Source of the DNA: Pseudomonadota bacterium
GTDB lineage: Bacteria; Pseudomonadota; Gammaproteobacteria; Pseudomonadales; Moraxellaceae
NCBI GenBank assembly: GCA_963204705.1
Contig: CAUJHL010000011.1
Location: forward strand, 1-33,314
Length of the DNA: 33,314 nt
Reading direction: 5' to 3'
Below the pieces are notes generated by a model. That model was not told where the DNA came from, searched no databases, and was given only the letters and a program-made list of their open reading frames with translations. Position numbers and translations under genes: made by a program. The stretch's first letter is position 1; every line of letters begins with the position of its first letter. Below, one piece after another: positions 7,501 through 15,532 of this stretch.

Positions 7501-10239
7501 GGTGGACCGTTTAGTTTTGCTCAAACCAATTTGTCAGGCGCGCCTGCCGCTATTACAACCACCGCTACTAACACGGCAACGCCTGCCTCACCTACTGCAA
7601 TTGAGGTTACTGCTATTGGCACAGCCATCACCCTCACCGAAACGCCCGCGACGAATTTTGCGTTAAGCAGTGCCAGTTGTACCGATGCAAACAGCGCAGT
7701 CACTGGAAATACGGGTGCGCTTGGTACGCTGGCGGGAAATGTATTAACGTTGGCTGCGGGAGTCGTTAAGGCAGGGGCGGATTTTAATTGTGTTTTTACC
7801 AATCAGAAGACCACAACCATTACGCTGAAGAAAACCTGGTCAGCAGGCTCTGCAGCCAGTGATACCGCCACGGTCAGCTTAAAGCGTGGAGCGACCTCGG
7901 TAGACAGTTTAAGTTCCACTGCTACGGCAGCGGGCAATACCGACACTGACAGCACCCCGTTTACTGCCAATGTTGGCGAAACCCTAAACCTGAGCGAAAC
8001 GCTTGGTGGAAGTAATGCGGGTCAATACACCGCCACCCTGTCCTGTGACAACTCGGTGACAGTAAGTGGTACCGGTGACTTTACGGTTCCTGCTACGGCC
8101 ACCAACTGTACGGTGACCAATACTCGCAAAACCACCACCATCACCCTGAAAAAGGCGTGGTCTTCGGCTGCGATTAATGACACGGCTACGGTGACTCTCA
8201 AACGCGGTGCTACCAGCGTCGATTCACTGGCATCTACAGCTAATACAGCGACTGAAACCGACACCGACAGCACCCCGTTTACTGCCAACGTGGGCGAAAC
8301 TCTAAACCTGAGTGAAACCCTTGGCGGCAGCAATGCCGGTCAATACACCGCCACCCTGTCCTGTGACAACGCGGTGACTTTTAATGGCAGTGGCGACTTT
8401 ACGGTTCCTGCTACGGCCACCAACTGTACGGTGACCAACACCCGCAAGACGGCCACCATCACCCTGAAAAAGGCGTGGTCTTCGGCTGCGATTAATGACA
8501 CGGCTACGGTGACTCTCAAACGCGGTGCTACCAGCGTCGATTCACTGGCATCTACAGCTAATACAGCGACGGAAACCGACACTGACAGCACCCCGTTTAC
8601 TGCCAACGTGGGCGAAACCCTGAACCTTAGCGAAACGCTTGGTGGAAGTAATGCGGGTCAATACACCGCCACACTGTCCTGTGACAACTCGGTGACTATT
8701 AATGGCAGTGGTGACTTTACGGTTCCAGCCACGGCCACCAACTGTACGGTGACCAACACCCGCAAGACGGCCACCATCACCCTGAAAAAGGCGTGGTCTT
8801 CTGCTGCAATTAATGACACGGCTACGGTGACTCTCAAACGCGGTGCTACCAGCGTCGATTCATTGGCATCTACAGCTAATACAGCGACTGAAACCGACAC
8901 TGACAGCACCCCGTTTACTGCCAACGTGGGCGAAACGCTAAACCTGAGCGAAACCCTTGGCGGCAGCAATGCCGGTCAATACACCGCCACCCTGTCCTGT
9001 GACAACTCGGTGACTATTAATGGCAGTGGTGACTTTACGGTTCCAGCCACGGCCACCAACTGTACGGTGACCAATACTCGTAACGTGGCAACCACCACGA
9101 CCATTTCGGGCCGTGTCTTTAATGACAATAGTGGCACCACTGGCACTGCCAGCAATGCCTACAATGGCACGCAGCAAACCGGTGAAAACGGTATCGCTGG
9201 GGTCACCATCAATTTGACCAATTGCGCTTCCACCATGCTTGCTACCACGCAGACTGATGCCGCAGGGGATTATCAATTCACTGTACTCGGCAGTAGCTTG
9301 CCAGCAGGGAATGTCTGTATTGTTGAAAGCAACCCATCTGGGTACAGCTCGGTAAGTGGTGGCATCAACGGCAGCACTGGCTATAACCGTACAACAGACA
9401 CCATCACGGTAGCGCTGACAGGGGCGAGTAGCTACGCAGCCAATAATTTTGGTGATGCGATACTCGGCATTATTCTGACCAGCGATGGCCAGCAAACCAT
9501 TCCCGCCGGCCAAACCGCCAGTTACACACACCAATTAACGGTGATGGCACCAGAAACCGTAAATGGCCTGAGCTTTAGCCAAACAGCATCCCCTACCGGA
9601 TTAAACTGGACACAGGTACTGTATCGCGATAGCAACTGTAATGGCATGGTAGATAGCAGCGAAGGAGTAGCGGCGAGCCCAGGGTTGATCCTGCCGGGAC
9701 AAACGGTGTGCCTGGCAGTGGTCGTGAACTCACCAGCCAATGCCAGCACCGGAGCCCAACTGGTGAGCAGCCTACAAGCAAGCTATAGCGTCACGGTGCA
9801 AGATGGCAGTGTATTGACCGGCAACAGCCAGCTTCGTACAGACACCACCCTGATTGGCAGTGCCGGCCTTCAGATGGTTAAGCAAGTGCGTACTGTCAGC
9901 AGTTGTCCCTCGACAGCCGCTGACATAGCCGCCTTTGGCCAGAGCAACACTGCACGGAATGGGGATTATCTCGAGTACGAAATTATTTACCGTAACCGCA
10001 CCAGCAGTACGCTGGGGCAGGTGGTGATCAAGGATGAGGTGCCAGCGGGTACCCTGTTCCGTAGCGCAAGTTGTGAGGTTGTACCTACAGGCAATAGCTG
10101 TGTGGTTGAACTGCAGCCGGCGGCCAATGGCAGTGGACCGTTGCGCTGGAAAACAATCAGCGCAATCCCCTCACAGGGCGAAGGCCGGGTGCGCTTTTGT
10201 GTACAGGTTCCTGCATTGGCTGAGGCGCCCTTACGCTGA
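4540..10239 (+). CDS. Very large exported protein with Calx-beta-like, DUF11-like and nine CnaB/SpaA-like domains
   Basis: This 1899-residue protein begins with a Sec signal peptide (hydrophobic WLCVFVCLLVMQVF, cleavage likely after AHA near residue 34). AAGGAA at 4529-4534 supports the ATG. Domains I read: a Gly/Thr-rich N-terminal domain (about 35-247); a Calx-beta-like domain with the DDAVSEPDETFSV signature (about 248-383); a DUF11-like domain (about 384-524); nine consecutive domains of 106-118 residues (525-642, 643-756, 757-864, 865-973, 974-1090, 1091-1197, 1198-1303, 1304-1409, 1410-1515); an SdrD B-like domain (1516-1640); and a DUF11-like C-terminus. Most of the nine begin with a T-x-x-K strand, have a mid-domain TET or SET and end C-x-x-TN, the Lys/Glu/Asn layout of CnaB/SpaA folds that form internal isopeptide bonds. 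Most also carry a Cys pair. I see no LPXTG, lipobox, beta-barrel or C-terminal membrane anchor. Surface or extracellular structural or adhesive role is inferred; substrate and exporter are unknown. Confidence 0.85.
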   Translation: MQPQAKLSNHPMQSVWLCVFVCLLVMQVFSPAHAYQRSYLNLGFEQPVIDSRAPCRVYLANTRVPGWLTTHPFWAEAASSECSTSHIATTGTGQIIEIWQGPRDIAGGANTTNRMPAREGNQFVELNAEAVSELQQNICLVNGEPVSWRFSHNGRNTTNDTMVFRAGTQPIVNVSTSTTGSGAVTNCYAGTCTVNSSMMTQDGVTRWADYSGTFNYTGASGQTVIGFQSTSGSSTSGNFLDGVQITVKPIVEFTSANYSTPENNGSPQPVQVVVAGIVPTGGLTLTFNVTGGTAVLGGDYTINGGSASTFNVTLPAGDYGQGTPLIINVPVSIVDDAVSEPDETFSVSLQPNSNYHLMSTSVCGASGNGSATYTIIDNDAPTDMDLRIVKSQRAGNSGTFQTTPLTVTGGTFQYRLVVSNQGVTTLTSGTPAAFSDAVPANFTGMSVISANTGAGATSCSASFTGNTLNGLFSGPPGATCTVTVEGTAATSGTINNTATVTVPAGNNEIYPMDNTSTVTTTIARARLNLYKISNGDTGTFTFTLTNTTQNSGNTVTTSFPGVPEQVDGVSATAGTQAFIISTSGAITIQESSIPAGWTLNGATCTNSSGATVGTFTNPTYTIPNASNTAGQVFDCYFLNNKNPTIKVEKTSYGGTAGFTFADTNLTGAVGTLTTTSSGTPVQSANLPVTVAGTNVTITETPTAGYTLTSASCVDDNSAFTGNLGTFGSLTGSVLTVPSSNFVLGADIRCTFSNRRSTTLTLRKTWAAGSTAGHTATVASSGFINTATSGPSTATAAGNTTTGTPTTVYVGESGTIGELFGGGAQGADYAATLSCTGTNGTLSGNTLTVTSAAGSAIVCTETNTKLPKITLTKISNGGVGGFSFSGNNGFANQTITTVTPGVSVAGTTQTLSAASVATVITETIPAGYVVSSIACSGLGAGGTATTNLNTGTVSLDAAATAPGAVIACTFTNAKIPTVKVQKITNNGFGGPFSFAQTNLSGAPAAITTTATNTATPASPTAIEVTAIGTAITLTETPATNFALSSASCTDANSAVTGNTGALGTLAGNVLTLAAGVVKAGADFNCVFTNQKTTTITLKKTWSAGSAASDTATVSLKRGATSVDSLSSTATAAGNTDTDSTPFTANVGETLNLSETLGGSNAGQYTATLSCDNSVTVSGTGDFTVPATATNCTVTNTRKTTTITLKKAWSSAAINDTATVTLKRGATSVDSLASTANTATETDTDSTPFTANVGETLNLSETLGGSNAGQYTATLSCDNAVTFNGSGDFTVPATATNCTVTNTRKTATITLKKAWSSAAINDTATVTLKRGATSVDSLASTANTATETDTDSTPFTANVGETLNLSETLGGSNAGQYTATLSCDNSVTINGSGDFTVPATATNCTVTNTRKTATITLKKAWSSAAINDTATVTLKRGATSVDSLASTANTATETDTDSTPFTANVGETLNLSETLGGSNAGQYTATLSCDNSVTINGSGDFTVPATATNCTVTNTRNVATTTTISGRVFNDNSGTTGTASNAYNGTQQTGENGIAGVTINLTNCASTMLATTQTDAAGDYQFTVLGSSLPAGNVCIVESNPSGYSSVSGGINGSTGYNRTTDTITVALTGASSYAANNFGDAILGIILTSDGQQTIPAGQTASYTHQLTVMAPETVNGLSFSQTASPTGLNWTQVLYRDSNCNGMVDSSEGVAASPGLILPGQTVCLAVVVNSPANASTGAQLVSSLQASYSVTVQDGSVLTGNSQLRTDTTLIGSAGLQMVKQVRTVSSCPSTAADIAAFGQSNTARNGDYLEYEIIYRNRTSSTLGQVVIKDEVPAGTLFRSASCEVVPTGNSCVVELQPAANGSGPLRWKTISAIPSQGEGRVRFCVQVPALAEAPLR
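7810..9084 (+). repeat. Four tandem intragenic repeats, 321 + 3 x 318 bp
   Basis: Units lie at 7810-8130 (321 bp), 8131-8448, 8449-8766 and 8767-9084 (318 bp each), all in frame, each encoding one CnaB-like domain of 106 or 107 residues. The last three are nearly identical at the DNA level; the first differs mainly in its 5' third. Small differences are shared in mosaic fashion: units 1 and 3 share the variant GGTGGAAGTAATGCG where units 2 and 4 have GGCGGCAGCAATGCC, while units 3 and 4 share GTTCCAGCC where units 1 and 2 have GTTCCTGCT. This suggests recent duplication and recombination, and probable copy-number variation. Confidence 0.95.
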
Positions 10240-10253
10240 GGGTGTTTGCCTAT

Positions 10254-10290
10254 AAAAAAGGGGCACAGTGATGAACTGGCCCCTTTTTTT
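10254..10290. terminator. Bidirectional terminator between the large exported protein and yggX
   Basis: AAAAAAGGGGC (10254-10264) pairs with GCCCCTTTTTT (10279-10289) around a loop of about 14 bases. The A-tract on one side and T-tract on the other make it work on both strands. It sits between two convergent genes, 15 bases after the large protein's stop and about 50 bases past the end of yggX. Confidence 0.88.
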
Positions 10291-10341
10291 ATACCTGATT
10301 TTACTGCCTGATTTTAATGACCAGTGTTTATGGCTGGGTGC

Positions 10342-10611
10342 TTATTTTGGGGCGACCCAGCCCTCGGCTTTTTCTACCTCGGCATTGGACAGAAATTTTT
10401 CCCGTTGCTCATCCAGATACGTCTTGGTAGATGGCTCCAGCACGTTCAGCCGCTTTTCATTGATGAGGGTGGTCTGGTGTTGCAACCATTCCTGCCAGGC
10501 CTGGCGGGACACACTGTCAAAAATGGCCTGCCCCTTGGCACCGGGGAAAGGCGCGCGTTCCATACCTTCCAGTTCCTGTTGATATTTACGGCAAAATACA
10601 GTACGTGTCAT
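10342..10611 (-). CDS. yggX: YggX-family iron-trafficking / oxidative damage protection protein
   Basis: An 89-residue cytoplasmic protein of the YggX family, linked in enteric bacteria to Fe(II) handling and protection of iron-sulfur clusters from oxidation. The start [10 protein letters not shown] has the conserved Cys at position 7, and the length (about 90) is normal. On the minus strand GGGAGA (10626-10621) is placed 9 bases before the ATG. The gene lies 26 bases after argH on the same strand and is probably transcribed with it. In E. coli yggX sits beside mutY, so this argH-yggX linkage is lineage-specific. The bidirectional terminator at 10254-10290 ends the transcript. Confidence 0.95.
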   Translation of the reverse strand: MTRTVFCRKYQQELEGMERAPFPGAKGQAIFDSVSRQAWQEWLQHQTTLINEKRLNVLEPSTKTYLDEQREKFLSNAEVEKAEGWVAPK

Positions 10612-10637
10612 GGCGGCTTTTCTCCCGAAGCTGACGA

Positions 10638-12107
10638 TTAAGATGACGGCAGTTGCAGCGTGGCGAGGCGATTATGCGCACGCTCAATGGCTGCCCGAAC
10701 CTGCGCGGGTGCTGTTCCACCCAGATGATTGCGGGCCGCGACCGATCCTTCCAGCGTCAGCACACTGTAGACGTCATCGCCAATCAGGGTAGAAAACTGC
10801 TGAAGTTGCGCCAAGGAGAGTTCGGACAGGTCTTTTTCCTCTGCAACACCCAGGGCAACGGCCTTGCCGACCACTTCATGCGCATCCCGGAATGGCAGGC
10901 CCTTTTTCACCAGATAGTCCGCCAGATCGGTGGCGGTGGAAAAACCACGGAACGCCGCTTCCCGCATCACAGCGAGGTTGGGTTGCAGCGCAGGAACCAT
11001 GTCGGCAAAGGCCAGCAGGCAGTTGCGGACGGTGTCGATGGCATCAAACAGGGGCTCTTTGTCTTCCTGATTGTCCTTGTTGTAGGCCAGTGGCTGCGCT
11101 TTCATCAGCGTCAGCAGGCCCATCAGGTCGCCGAAAACCCGGCCACTTTTCCCGCGAACCAGTTCCGGTACATCCGGGTTTTTCTTTTGCGGCATGATCG
11201 AGGAGCCCGTGCAAAAGCGATCGGGAATCTGCACAAACCGAAATTGTGCCGACGTCCACAGGATCAGCTCTTCGCTCATGCGCGACAGGTGCATCATGAT
11301 CAGCGATGCAGCGCTGCAAAATTCAATGGCAAAGTCGCGGTCAGAGACGGCATCCAGCGAATTTTCACAAACACCGTCAAAGCCCAGCAAGGTCGCCGTC
11401 AGCCGTCGATCGATCGGATAGGTGGTTCCGGCAAGTGCCGCCGCCCCCAGAGGCATGCGGTTAACGCGCTGGCGACAATCGATCAGGCGTTCGGCATCCC
11501 GCACCAGCATTTCAAACCAGGCCAGCAGATGATGGCCAAAGGTCACCGGCTGGGCGGTTTGCAAATGCGTAAAACCAGGCATGATGGTATCGGTATGCTG
11601 AGCGGCAAGCGTGAGCAGGCCAGAGGTCAGACGATGGAGAATTTTCAGGATGTCGTCGATTTCATCGCGCAGGTATAAGCGTATGTCGGTTGCTACTTGG
11701 TCATTTCGGCTGCGTCCGGTATGAAGTTTCTTACCCACTGTGCCAACACGTTCGGTCAGTCGCGCCTCGATATTCATGTGCACATCTTCGAGGTCAATCC
11801 GCCACTCAAAACGGCCCTGTTCGATGTCGTCCTGTATGGCCTTGAGTCCATTGACAATGGTGTCACGCTCGGTTTCAGTCAGGACGCCAACCTGGGCGAG
11901 CATGGTGGCATGGGCGATAGAGCCGGCAATATCCTGCCGGTAAAGCCGTTGGTCAAACTGGACGGATGCCGTAAATTCTGCGACAAATGCCGTTGTGGCT
12001 TCACTGAACCGACCGCCCCACATTCCGGAGGCGGCTGCAGTACCTGAGTTGGCTGGCGTTAAGGGTGAGCGCTGGGCTGGATCGGGGGAGTAGGAAGATG
12101 TCGTCAT
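10638..12107 (-). CDS. argH: Argininosuccinate lyase
   Basis: Last enzyme of arginine synthesis: it splits argininosuccinate into arginine and fumarate in the cytoplasm. The 489 residues are somewhat longer than the usual 455-465 because of a Ser/Thr/Pro/Ala-rich N-terminal tail of about 28 residues before the conserved MWGGRF. Family motifs seen are [13 protein letters not shown], the TxxHxQ-type segment [15 protein letters not shown], and the mobile catalytic loop [12 protein letters not shown] starting at residue 301. The start at 12107 is chosen because Acinetobacter-type ArgH, as I recall it, has a similar tail. No clear ribosome binding site is visible before either this ATG or the internal one before WGGRF. 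The 5' end overlaps the 5' end of the divergent kinase gene by about 10 bases. Confidence 0.95.
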   Translation of the reverse strand: MTTSSYSPDPAQRSPLTPANSGTAAASGMWGGRFSEATTAFVAEFTASVQFDQRLYRQDIAGSIAHATMLAQVGVLTETERDTIVNGLKAIQDDIEQGRFEWRIDLEDVHMNIEARLTERVGTVGKKLHTGRSRNDQVATDIRLYLRDEIDDILKILHRLTSGLLTLAAQHTDTIMPGFTHLQTAQPVTFGHHLLAWFEMLVRDAERLIDCRQRVNRMPLGAAALAGTTYPIDRRLTATLLGFDGVCENSLDAVSDRDFAIEFCSAASLIMMHLSRMSEELILWTSAQFRFVQIPDRFCTGSSIMPQKKNPDVPELVRGKSGRVFGDLMGLLTLMKAQPLAYNKDNQEDKEPLFDAIDTVRNCLLAFADMVPALQPNLAVMREAAFRGFSTATDLADYLVKKGLPFRDAHEVVGKAVALGVAEEKDLSELSLAQLQQFSTLIGDDVYSVLTLEGSVAARNHLGGTAPAQVRAAIERAHNRLATLQLPSS

Positions 12108-13198
12108 CGCAGTTCAACAAAATAAAAGCCAGTATAGCAAATAAGGACCGTGTTCGCGGGCTGAGCGAATCGGCTTTTTTCCTGCCGCGATTCTCCGATA
12201 TTCAGGTATTGGCGGAACTGTTGATTGTGGCCAATTTGATGGGGCTCTTTCTCACCATCGTGCCCATCACGGACTTGCAGCAATTTTCATTATCGGTACT
12301 GGGGCAAACGCTCTTTTTTGTCAATTGGGTGACCATTAGTTTTGCCGTACTGGCGGATTCGCTGCGCTCCCAGCTCGCCCGCTTGCCAAGGCGCTGGGCG
12401 GTATTGACTGCTGTAGGTCTCTTTGATCTGACGGTGGCAGCCTGCACACTGGGTGCTGCGCTGGTGTTGAGCAGCATTCACGTCATGTCCTGGAATACGA
12501 CGATTTTTTTGCAGGCGCTTGGCCATCATCTGATTCTGGGTACACTGATCGCCTGGCTCATGATGCATTATTTGTATGTACGTGAGCAGCTGGTGTTGCA
12601 GCATCAATCTGAGCTAATGGCGCGGGTACAGGTGCTGCAACTGCGTATGCGCCCCCATTTTTTGTTCAATGCCATGAATACCTTGCTGGATCTGGTGGAA
12701 ACTGGTAGCCCCAAAGCGCCCAAGGTGATTGAGGACATGGCTTCGCTGTTTCGCGCAAGTTTGAACGCCAATGGTGAAGTGTCATTACTGGATGAAATTC
12801 GCCTGTGCCAGCGCTATCTGGACATTGAAAAAATCCGGCTGGGTGACCGTTTGCAGGTGGACTGGCGAATTCCTGATGACGATACCCTCTACGATTGCAT
12901 GATACCGGCAATGACCCTGCAGCCTTTGCTGGAAAATGCGGTTTTCCATGGGGTTGAAAGCTGCGCCGTACCGAGTATGATCAGCATACTGGTCGAATGC
13001 AGTCATGATGAAGTCCAAATCATCGTCACGAATGCATTTCAGAAGAGTGTTACTGGCCGACGTGGAAATAAAATTGCTCTGGGCAATATTGCAGAGCGTC
13101 TGAGGATGTATTATGGGCCTCAATCCCGCCTGATTACGCATCAATCGGAAGGGGTCTATACGGTTTACCTGTCCTATCCCTTTGATATGGATGCCTAA
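12098..13198 (+). CDS. algZ: AlgZ/FimS-like membrane sensor histidine kinase
   Basis: Membrane-bound histidine kinase of the LytS/AlgZ type, the presumed partner of the LytTR response regulator encoded next. The ATG at 12098 is preferred because GGGGGAG at 12084-12090 lies 7 bases before it; a GTG at 12065 would add 11 residues. That gives 366 residues. Four to five hydrophobic segments fill roughly residues 38-160. The phospho-acceptor region [12 protein letters not shown] has its His at residue 187, and the N-box [12 protein letters not shown] follows. The usual Gly-rich ATP lid is weak here ([13 protein letters not shown]). In Pseudomonas aeruginosa the homologous AlgZ/FimS-AlgR pair controls alginate and type IV pili. 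The signal sensed is unknown, and targets in this organism cannot be read from the window. Confidence 0.9.
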   Translation: MSSSQFNKIKASIANKDRVRGLSESAFFLPRFSDIQVLAELLIVANLMGLFLTIVPITDLQQFSLSVLGQTLFFVNWVTISFAVLADSLRSQLARLPRRWAVLTAVGLFDLTVAACTLGAALVLSSIHVMSWNTTIFLQALGHHLILGTLIAWLMMHYLYVREQLVLQHQSELMARVQVLQLRMRPHFLFNAMNTLLDLVETGSPKAPKVIEDMASLFRASLNANGEVSLLDEIRLCQRYLDIEKIRLGDRLQVDWRIPDDDTLYDCMIPAMTLQPLLENAVFHGVESCAVPSMISILVECSHDEVQIIVTNAFQKSVTGRRGNKIALGNIAERLRMYYGPQSRLITHQSEGVYTVYLSYPFDMDA

Positions 13199-13281
13199 CA
13201 ACAACTTGCCCCGATGAGGGTTACAGTCCGGTTTTTCTGGCCTGAAGTTTGCTTGTCTGTCATGCCCACAAGGAGTCGCGC

Positions 13282-14019
13282 ATGAATATACTGGTCTGTG
13301 ATGATGAGCCACTGGCTCGCGAGCGCCTCAGTCGCCTCGTTCTGGCGACTGGCCATCGCGTGGTGGGTCAGGCCTGCAACGGGCTGGAAGCGCTCGACAT
13401 GGTGCGGCAACATCAGCCAGATATTGTATTCCTAGACATTCGCATGCCTGAAATGGACGGCATTCAGTGCGCAGAACAATTAACGCAGCTGGACAATCCT
13501 CCGGCAGTCATTTTCGTGACCGCTTTTGACCAGCATGCCATTGATGCGTTCCGTACCCATGCCATTGGCTATCTGCTCAAGCCAGTTTCCCGAGAAGACC
13601 TGTCGGCGGTTTTGCAACGTGCTGCCCGCTTGAATGCCGCACAAATCAGTCACTTGCGGGTACTCGATAATCCCGGCGCCAAACCCGTTCGTAATCACAT
13701 CGCTGCCCGTACCCATCGTGGCGTTGAGCTGATTCCCATTGATTCCATTTATTATTTTCTTGCCGACCAAAAATACGTGACCATCCGGCATGCTGGCGGT
13801 ACGGTATTGATTGATGAGACGCTGAAAGAGCTGGAAACCGAATTTGGTGCTCGCTTTATCCGGATTCACCGTAATGCCTTACTGGCGATACCGTATCTGG
13901 AAGGACTGGAAATGGTAGCCACTGGCCAGTACCAGGTGCGATTCCGCGGGATTCCTGAGCGACTGGCCGTCAGTCGCCGCCATTTGCCCCAGTTACGTGA
14001 AAAAATGCAGACCCTGTAA
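13282..14019 (+). CDS. algR: AlgR-like LytTR-family response regulator
   Basis: Cytoplasmic response regulator of 245 residues. Residues 1-120 form a receiver domain: acidic pocket DDE at 7-9, phospho-acceptor Asp at 52 within FLDIRMPEMDG, and the Lys of YLLKPVS. Residues of about 140-245 form a LytTR DNA-binding domain (IYYFLADQKYVTIRH, FIRIHRNALL). The frame extends upstream to 13249, but AAGGAG at 13270-13275, 6 bases before the ATG at 13282, fixes the start. It follows the AlgZ-like kinase by 83 bases and precedes hemC, the same order as in Pseudomonas. AlgR-type regulators bind as dimers to repeated boxes. Confidence 0.95.
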   Translation: MNILVCDDEPLARERLSRLVLATGHRVVGQACNGLEALDMVRQHQPDIVFLDIRMPEMDGIQCAEQLTQLDNPPAVIFVTAFDQHAIDAFRTHAIGYLLKPVSREDLSAVLQRAARLNAAQISHLRVLDNPGAKPVRNHIAARTHRGVELIPIDSIYYFLADQKYVTIRHAGGTVLIDETLKELETEFGARFIRIHRNALLAIPYLEGLEMVATGQYQVRFRGIPERLAVSRRHLPQLREKMQTL

Positions 14020-14328
14020 CGATCAATCAAATTTCAATGACACTAGAAATGACATGAGCAATGACATTCAGTAAGAACGATGACGAAACACAGAGATAAG
14101 TCGCAGGGTAATGCAGGATGCCAGCCAAACGGATCACATACTGAAGCCATAGATGAGCCAATAATAGTCACCGATACTGACGGATTGCGTCACTTTTTGT
14201 CATAAACCTATCCTCCTGACGGCATTGCCCGTGGCGGGAGTCTCTGATCAACGTGATACACTGGCGCACTCTGGTGCAGTGTTGTTGAGGCACCGGATTC
14301 CGTCAGTTGGTATTTCCGAGTTGAAGTC
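14020..14328. other. Intergenic region algR-hemC
   Basis: These 309 bases hold no convincing gene. They contain three AATGACA direct repeats at the left end, listed separately, and a further TGTCAT at 14198-14203. A weak promoter-like pair is TTGCGT (14185-14190) with TATCCT (14209-14214), spacer 18. The long gap suggests that hemC has its own promoter and is not only read through from algZ-algR. Confidence 0.5.
14036..14066. repeat. Three AATGACA direct repeats, 12-bp period
   Basis: AATGACA occurs at 14036-14042, 14048-14054 and 14060-14066, exactly 12 bases apart, just after the algR stop. Read on the other strand the repeats are TGTCATT, similar to the half-sites of a PhoB box, though those are spaced 11 bases apart. 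A regulator-binding role is inference. Confidence 0.6.
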
Positions 14329-15342
14329 ATGAGTCAGCCCAGCGCATCCCCATTACCAGCCATTCTTCGGATCGCGACGCGTCAAAGCCCGCTGGCCCTT
14401 TGGCAAGCAGAGCATATCCGGCACCAGCTACTGGCTTTGTACCCCCAGATGGATGTTGAGCTGGTGACCTTTGTGACTCAGGGAGACCGCATTCTGGATA
14501 CGCCTCTGGCCAAAATTGGTGGAAAAGGGCTGTTTGTGAAAGAGCTGGAAGCTGCGTTGCTGGATGGCCGTGCAGACTTGGCGGTTCACTCCATGAAAGA
14601 CGTTCCGATGGCGCTGCCGGAAGGGCTGGCACTGGAGGTGATTTGTGAGCGTGAAGATCCCAGTGATGCCTTTGTGAGTGTTCGGTTTGAATCGCTGGCT
14701 TCCTTGCCGCACGGTGCGGTGGTGGGGACTTCCAGCCTCCGCCGTCAGTGCCAGTTACGCGCAATTCGCCCGGATCTGCAGATTCGGGATCTGCGTGGCA
14801 ACGTGGGTACGCGGCTGAAAAAACTGGATGCCGGGGAATACGATGCCATTATTCTGGCAAGCGCAGGGTTGCGGCGGCTGGGATTGGCCGAGCGGATTCG
14901 TCATGCGCTATCTTATGCAGTGTGTTTGCCTGCTGTTGGGCAGGGTGCACTGGGTCTGGAGTGCCGGGAGCAGGATACGGTCGTACAGGCGCTGATTCGC
15001 CCCTTGGCAGATGCGGCAACCGATGTGTGTGTGCGGGCTGAACGGGCCTTTAATCAGCGACTGATGGGCGGCTGCCAGGTACCGATTGCGGGTTTTGCCG
15101 AGCTGGATGCGATGGGGCAGATACATCTGGAGGGTCGCGTCGGCGGTGTTCCCCAGCCAGGCCAGCCGGTCGTTTTATTGCGTGAACAGGTCACAGGCCC
15201 AGCCGCACAGGCGGAAATACTGGGCAGGCAGCTGGCCGAGAGCCTGCTGGCACAGGGCGCTGCTGAAGTGTTACAGGGATGGGAAAGTCATTCAGTCACT
15301 GCGGCACCTCCCGTAGACTCTGCAGCTGGCAGGGCATCCTGA
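14329..15342 (+). CDS. hemC: Hydroxymethylbilane synthase (porphobilinogen deaminase)
   Basis: Cytoplasmic enzyme that joins four porphobilinogen units into the linear tetrapyrrole hydroxymethylbilane, an early step to haem. It has 337 residues, slightly longer than E. coli HemC (313). Conserved stretches are [14 protein letters not shown] at the N-terminus, the DxVHS-like segment [11 protein letters not shown], the arginine-rich substrate-binding region [10 protein letters not shown] with [10 protein letters not shown], and the dipyrromethane cofactor Cys in GGCQVPIA at residue 249. The product is used by HemD, encoded downstream after an unusual 190-base gap. The C-terminal 20 or so residues are low in recognisable motif. 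No strong ribosome binding site is seen before the ATG. Confidence 0.97.
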   Translation: MSQPSASPLPAILRIATRQSPLALWQAEHIRHQLLALYPQMDVELVTFVTQGDRILDTPLAKIGGKGLFVKELEAALLDGRADLAVHSMKDVPMALPEGLALEVICEREDPSDAFVSVRFESLASLPHGAVVGTSSLRRQCQLRAIRPDLQIRDLRGNVGTRLKKLDAGEYDAIILASAGLRRLGLAERIRHALSYAVCLPAVGQGALGLECREQDTVVQALIRPLADAATDVCVRAERAFNQRLMGGCQVPIAGFAELDAMGQIHLEGRVGGVPQPGQPVVLLREQVTGPAAQAEILGRQLAESLLAQGAAEVLQGWESHSVTAAPPVDSAAGRAS

Positions 15343-15406
15343 GAGAGGGAGTGTCTATGCATCTGGGTCAGAACCTGTGCCAAAACCTATAGTTAGTAAT
15401 TTATTT

Positions 15407-15481
15407 TTTATTAACGAGCTATTTATTAATGTGCTGTTTATTAATGTGCTGTTTATTAATGAGCTTTTGATTAAGTGATTG
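15407..15481. repeat. AT-rich 15-bp tandem repeat array between hemC and hemD
   Basis: Five consecutive 15-bp units: TTTATTAACGAGCTA (15407), two exact TTTATTAATGTGCTG (15422, 15437), TTTATTAATGAGCTT (15452) and a decayed TTGATTAAGTGATTG (15467). The array is far more AT-rich than the surrounding genes and lies between the hemC stop (15342) and the hemD start (15533). It is probably prone to slippage. No function is known to me. Confidence 0.92.
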
Positions 15482-15532
15482 TATGAAATAGCCCTAAAAA
15501 CAATCAGATACATGAGTCACTGAAGTGAGCAA

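Noticed and set aside
7810-9084. CRISPR array or mobile element as explanation for the tandem repeats
   Set aside because: Units are 318 bp, contiguous, in frame and coding; there are no spacers, inverted ends or transposase.
10653-11678. Long plus-strand open frame inside argH (341 codons)
   Set aside because: Antisense shadow of argH; the encoded peptide is rich in His, Gln and Arg with no known motif.
12065-12097. GTG start for the AlgZ-like kinase
   Set aside because: It has no ribosome binding site as good as the GGGGGAG serving the ATG at 12098, and the extra residues are not part of any domain.
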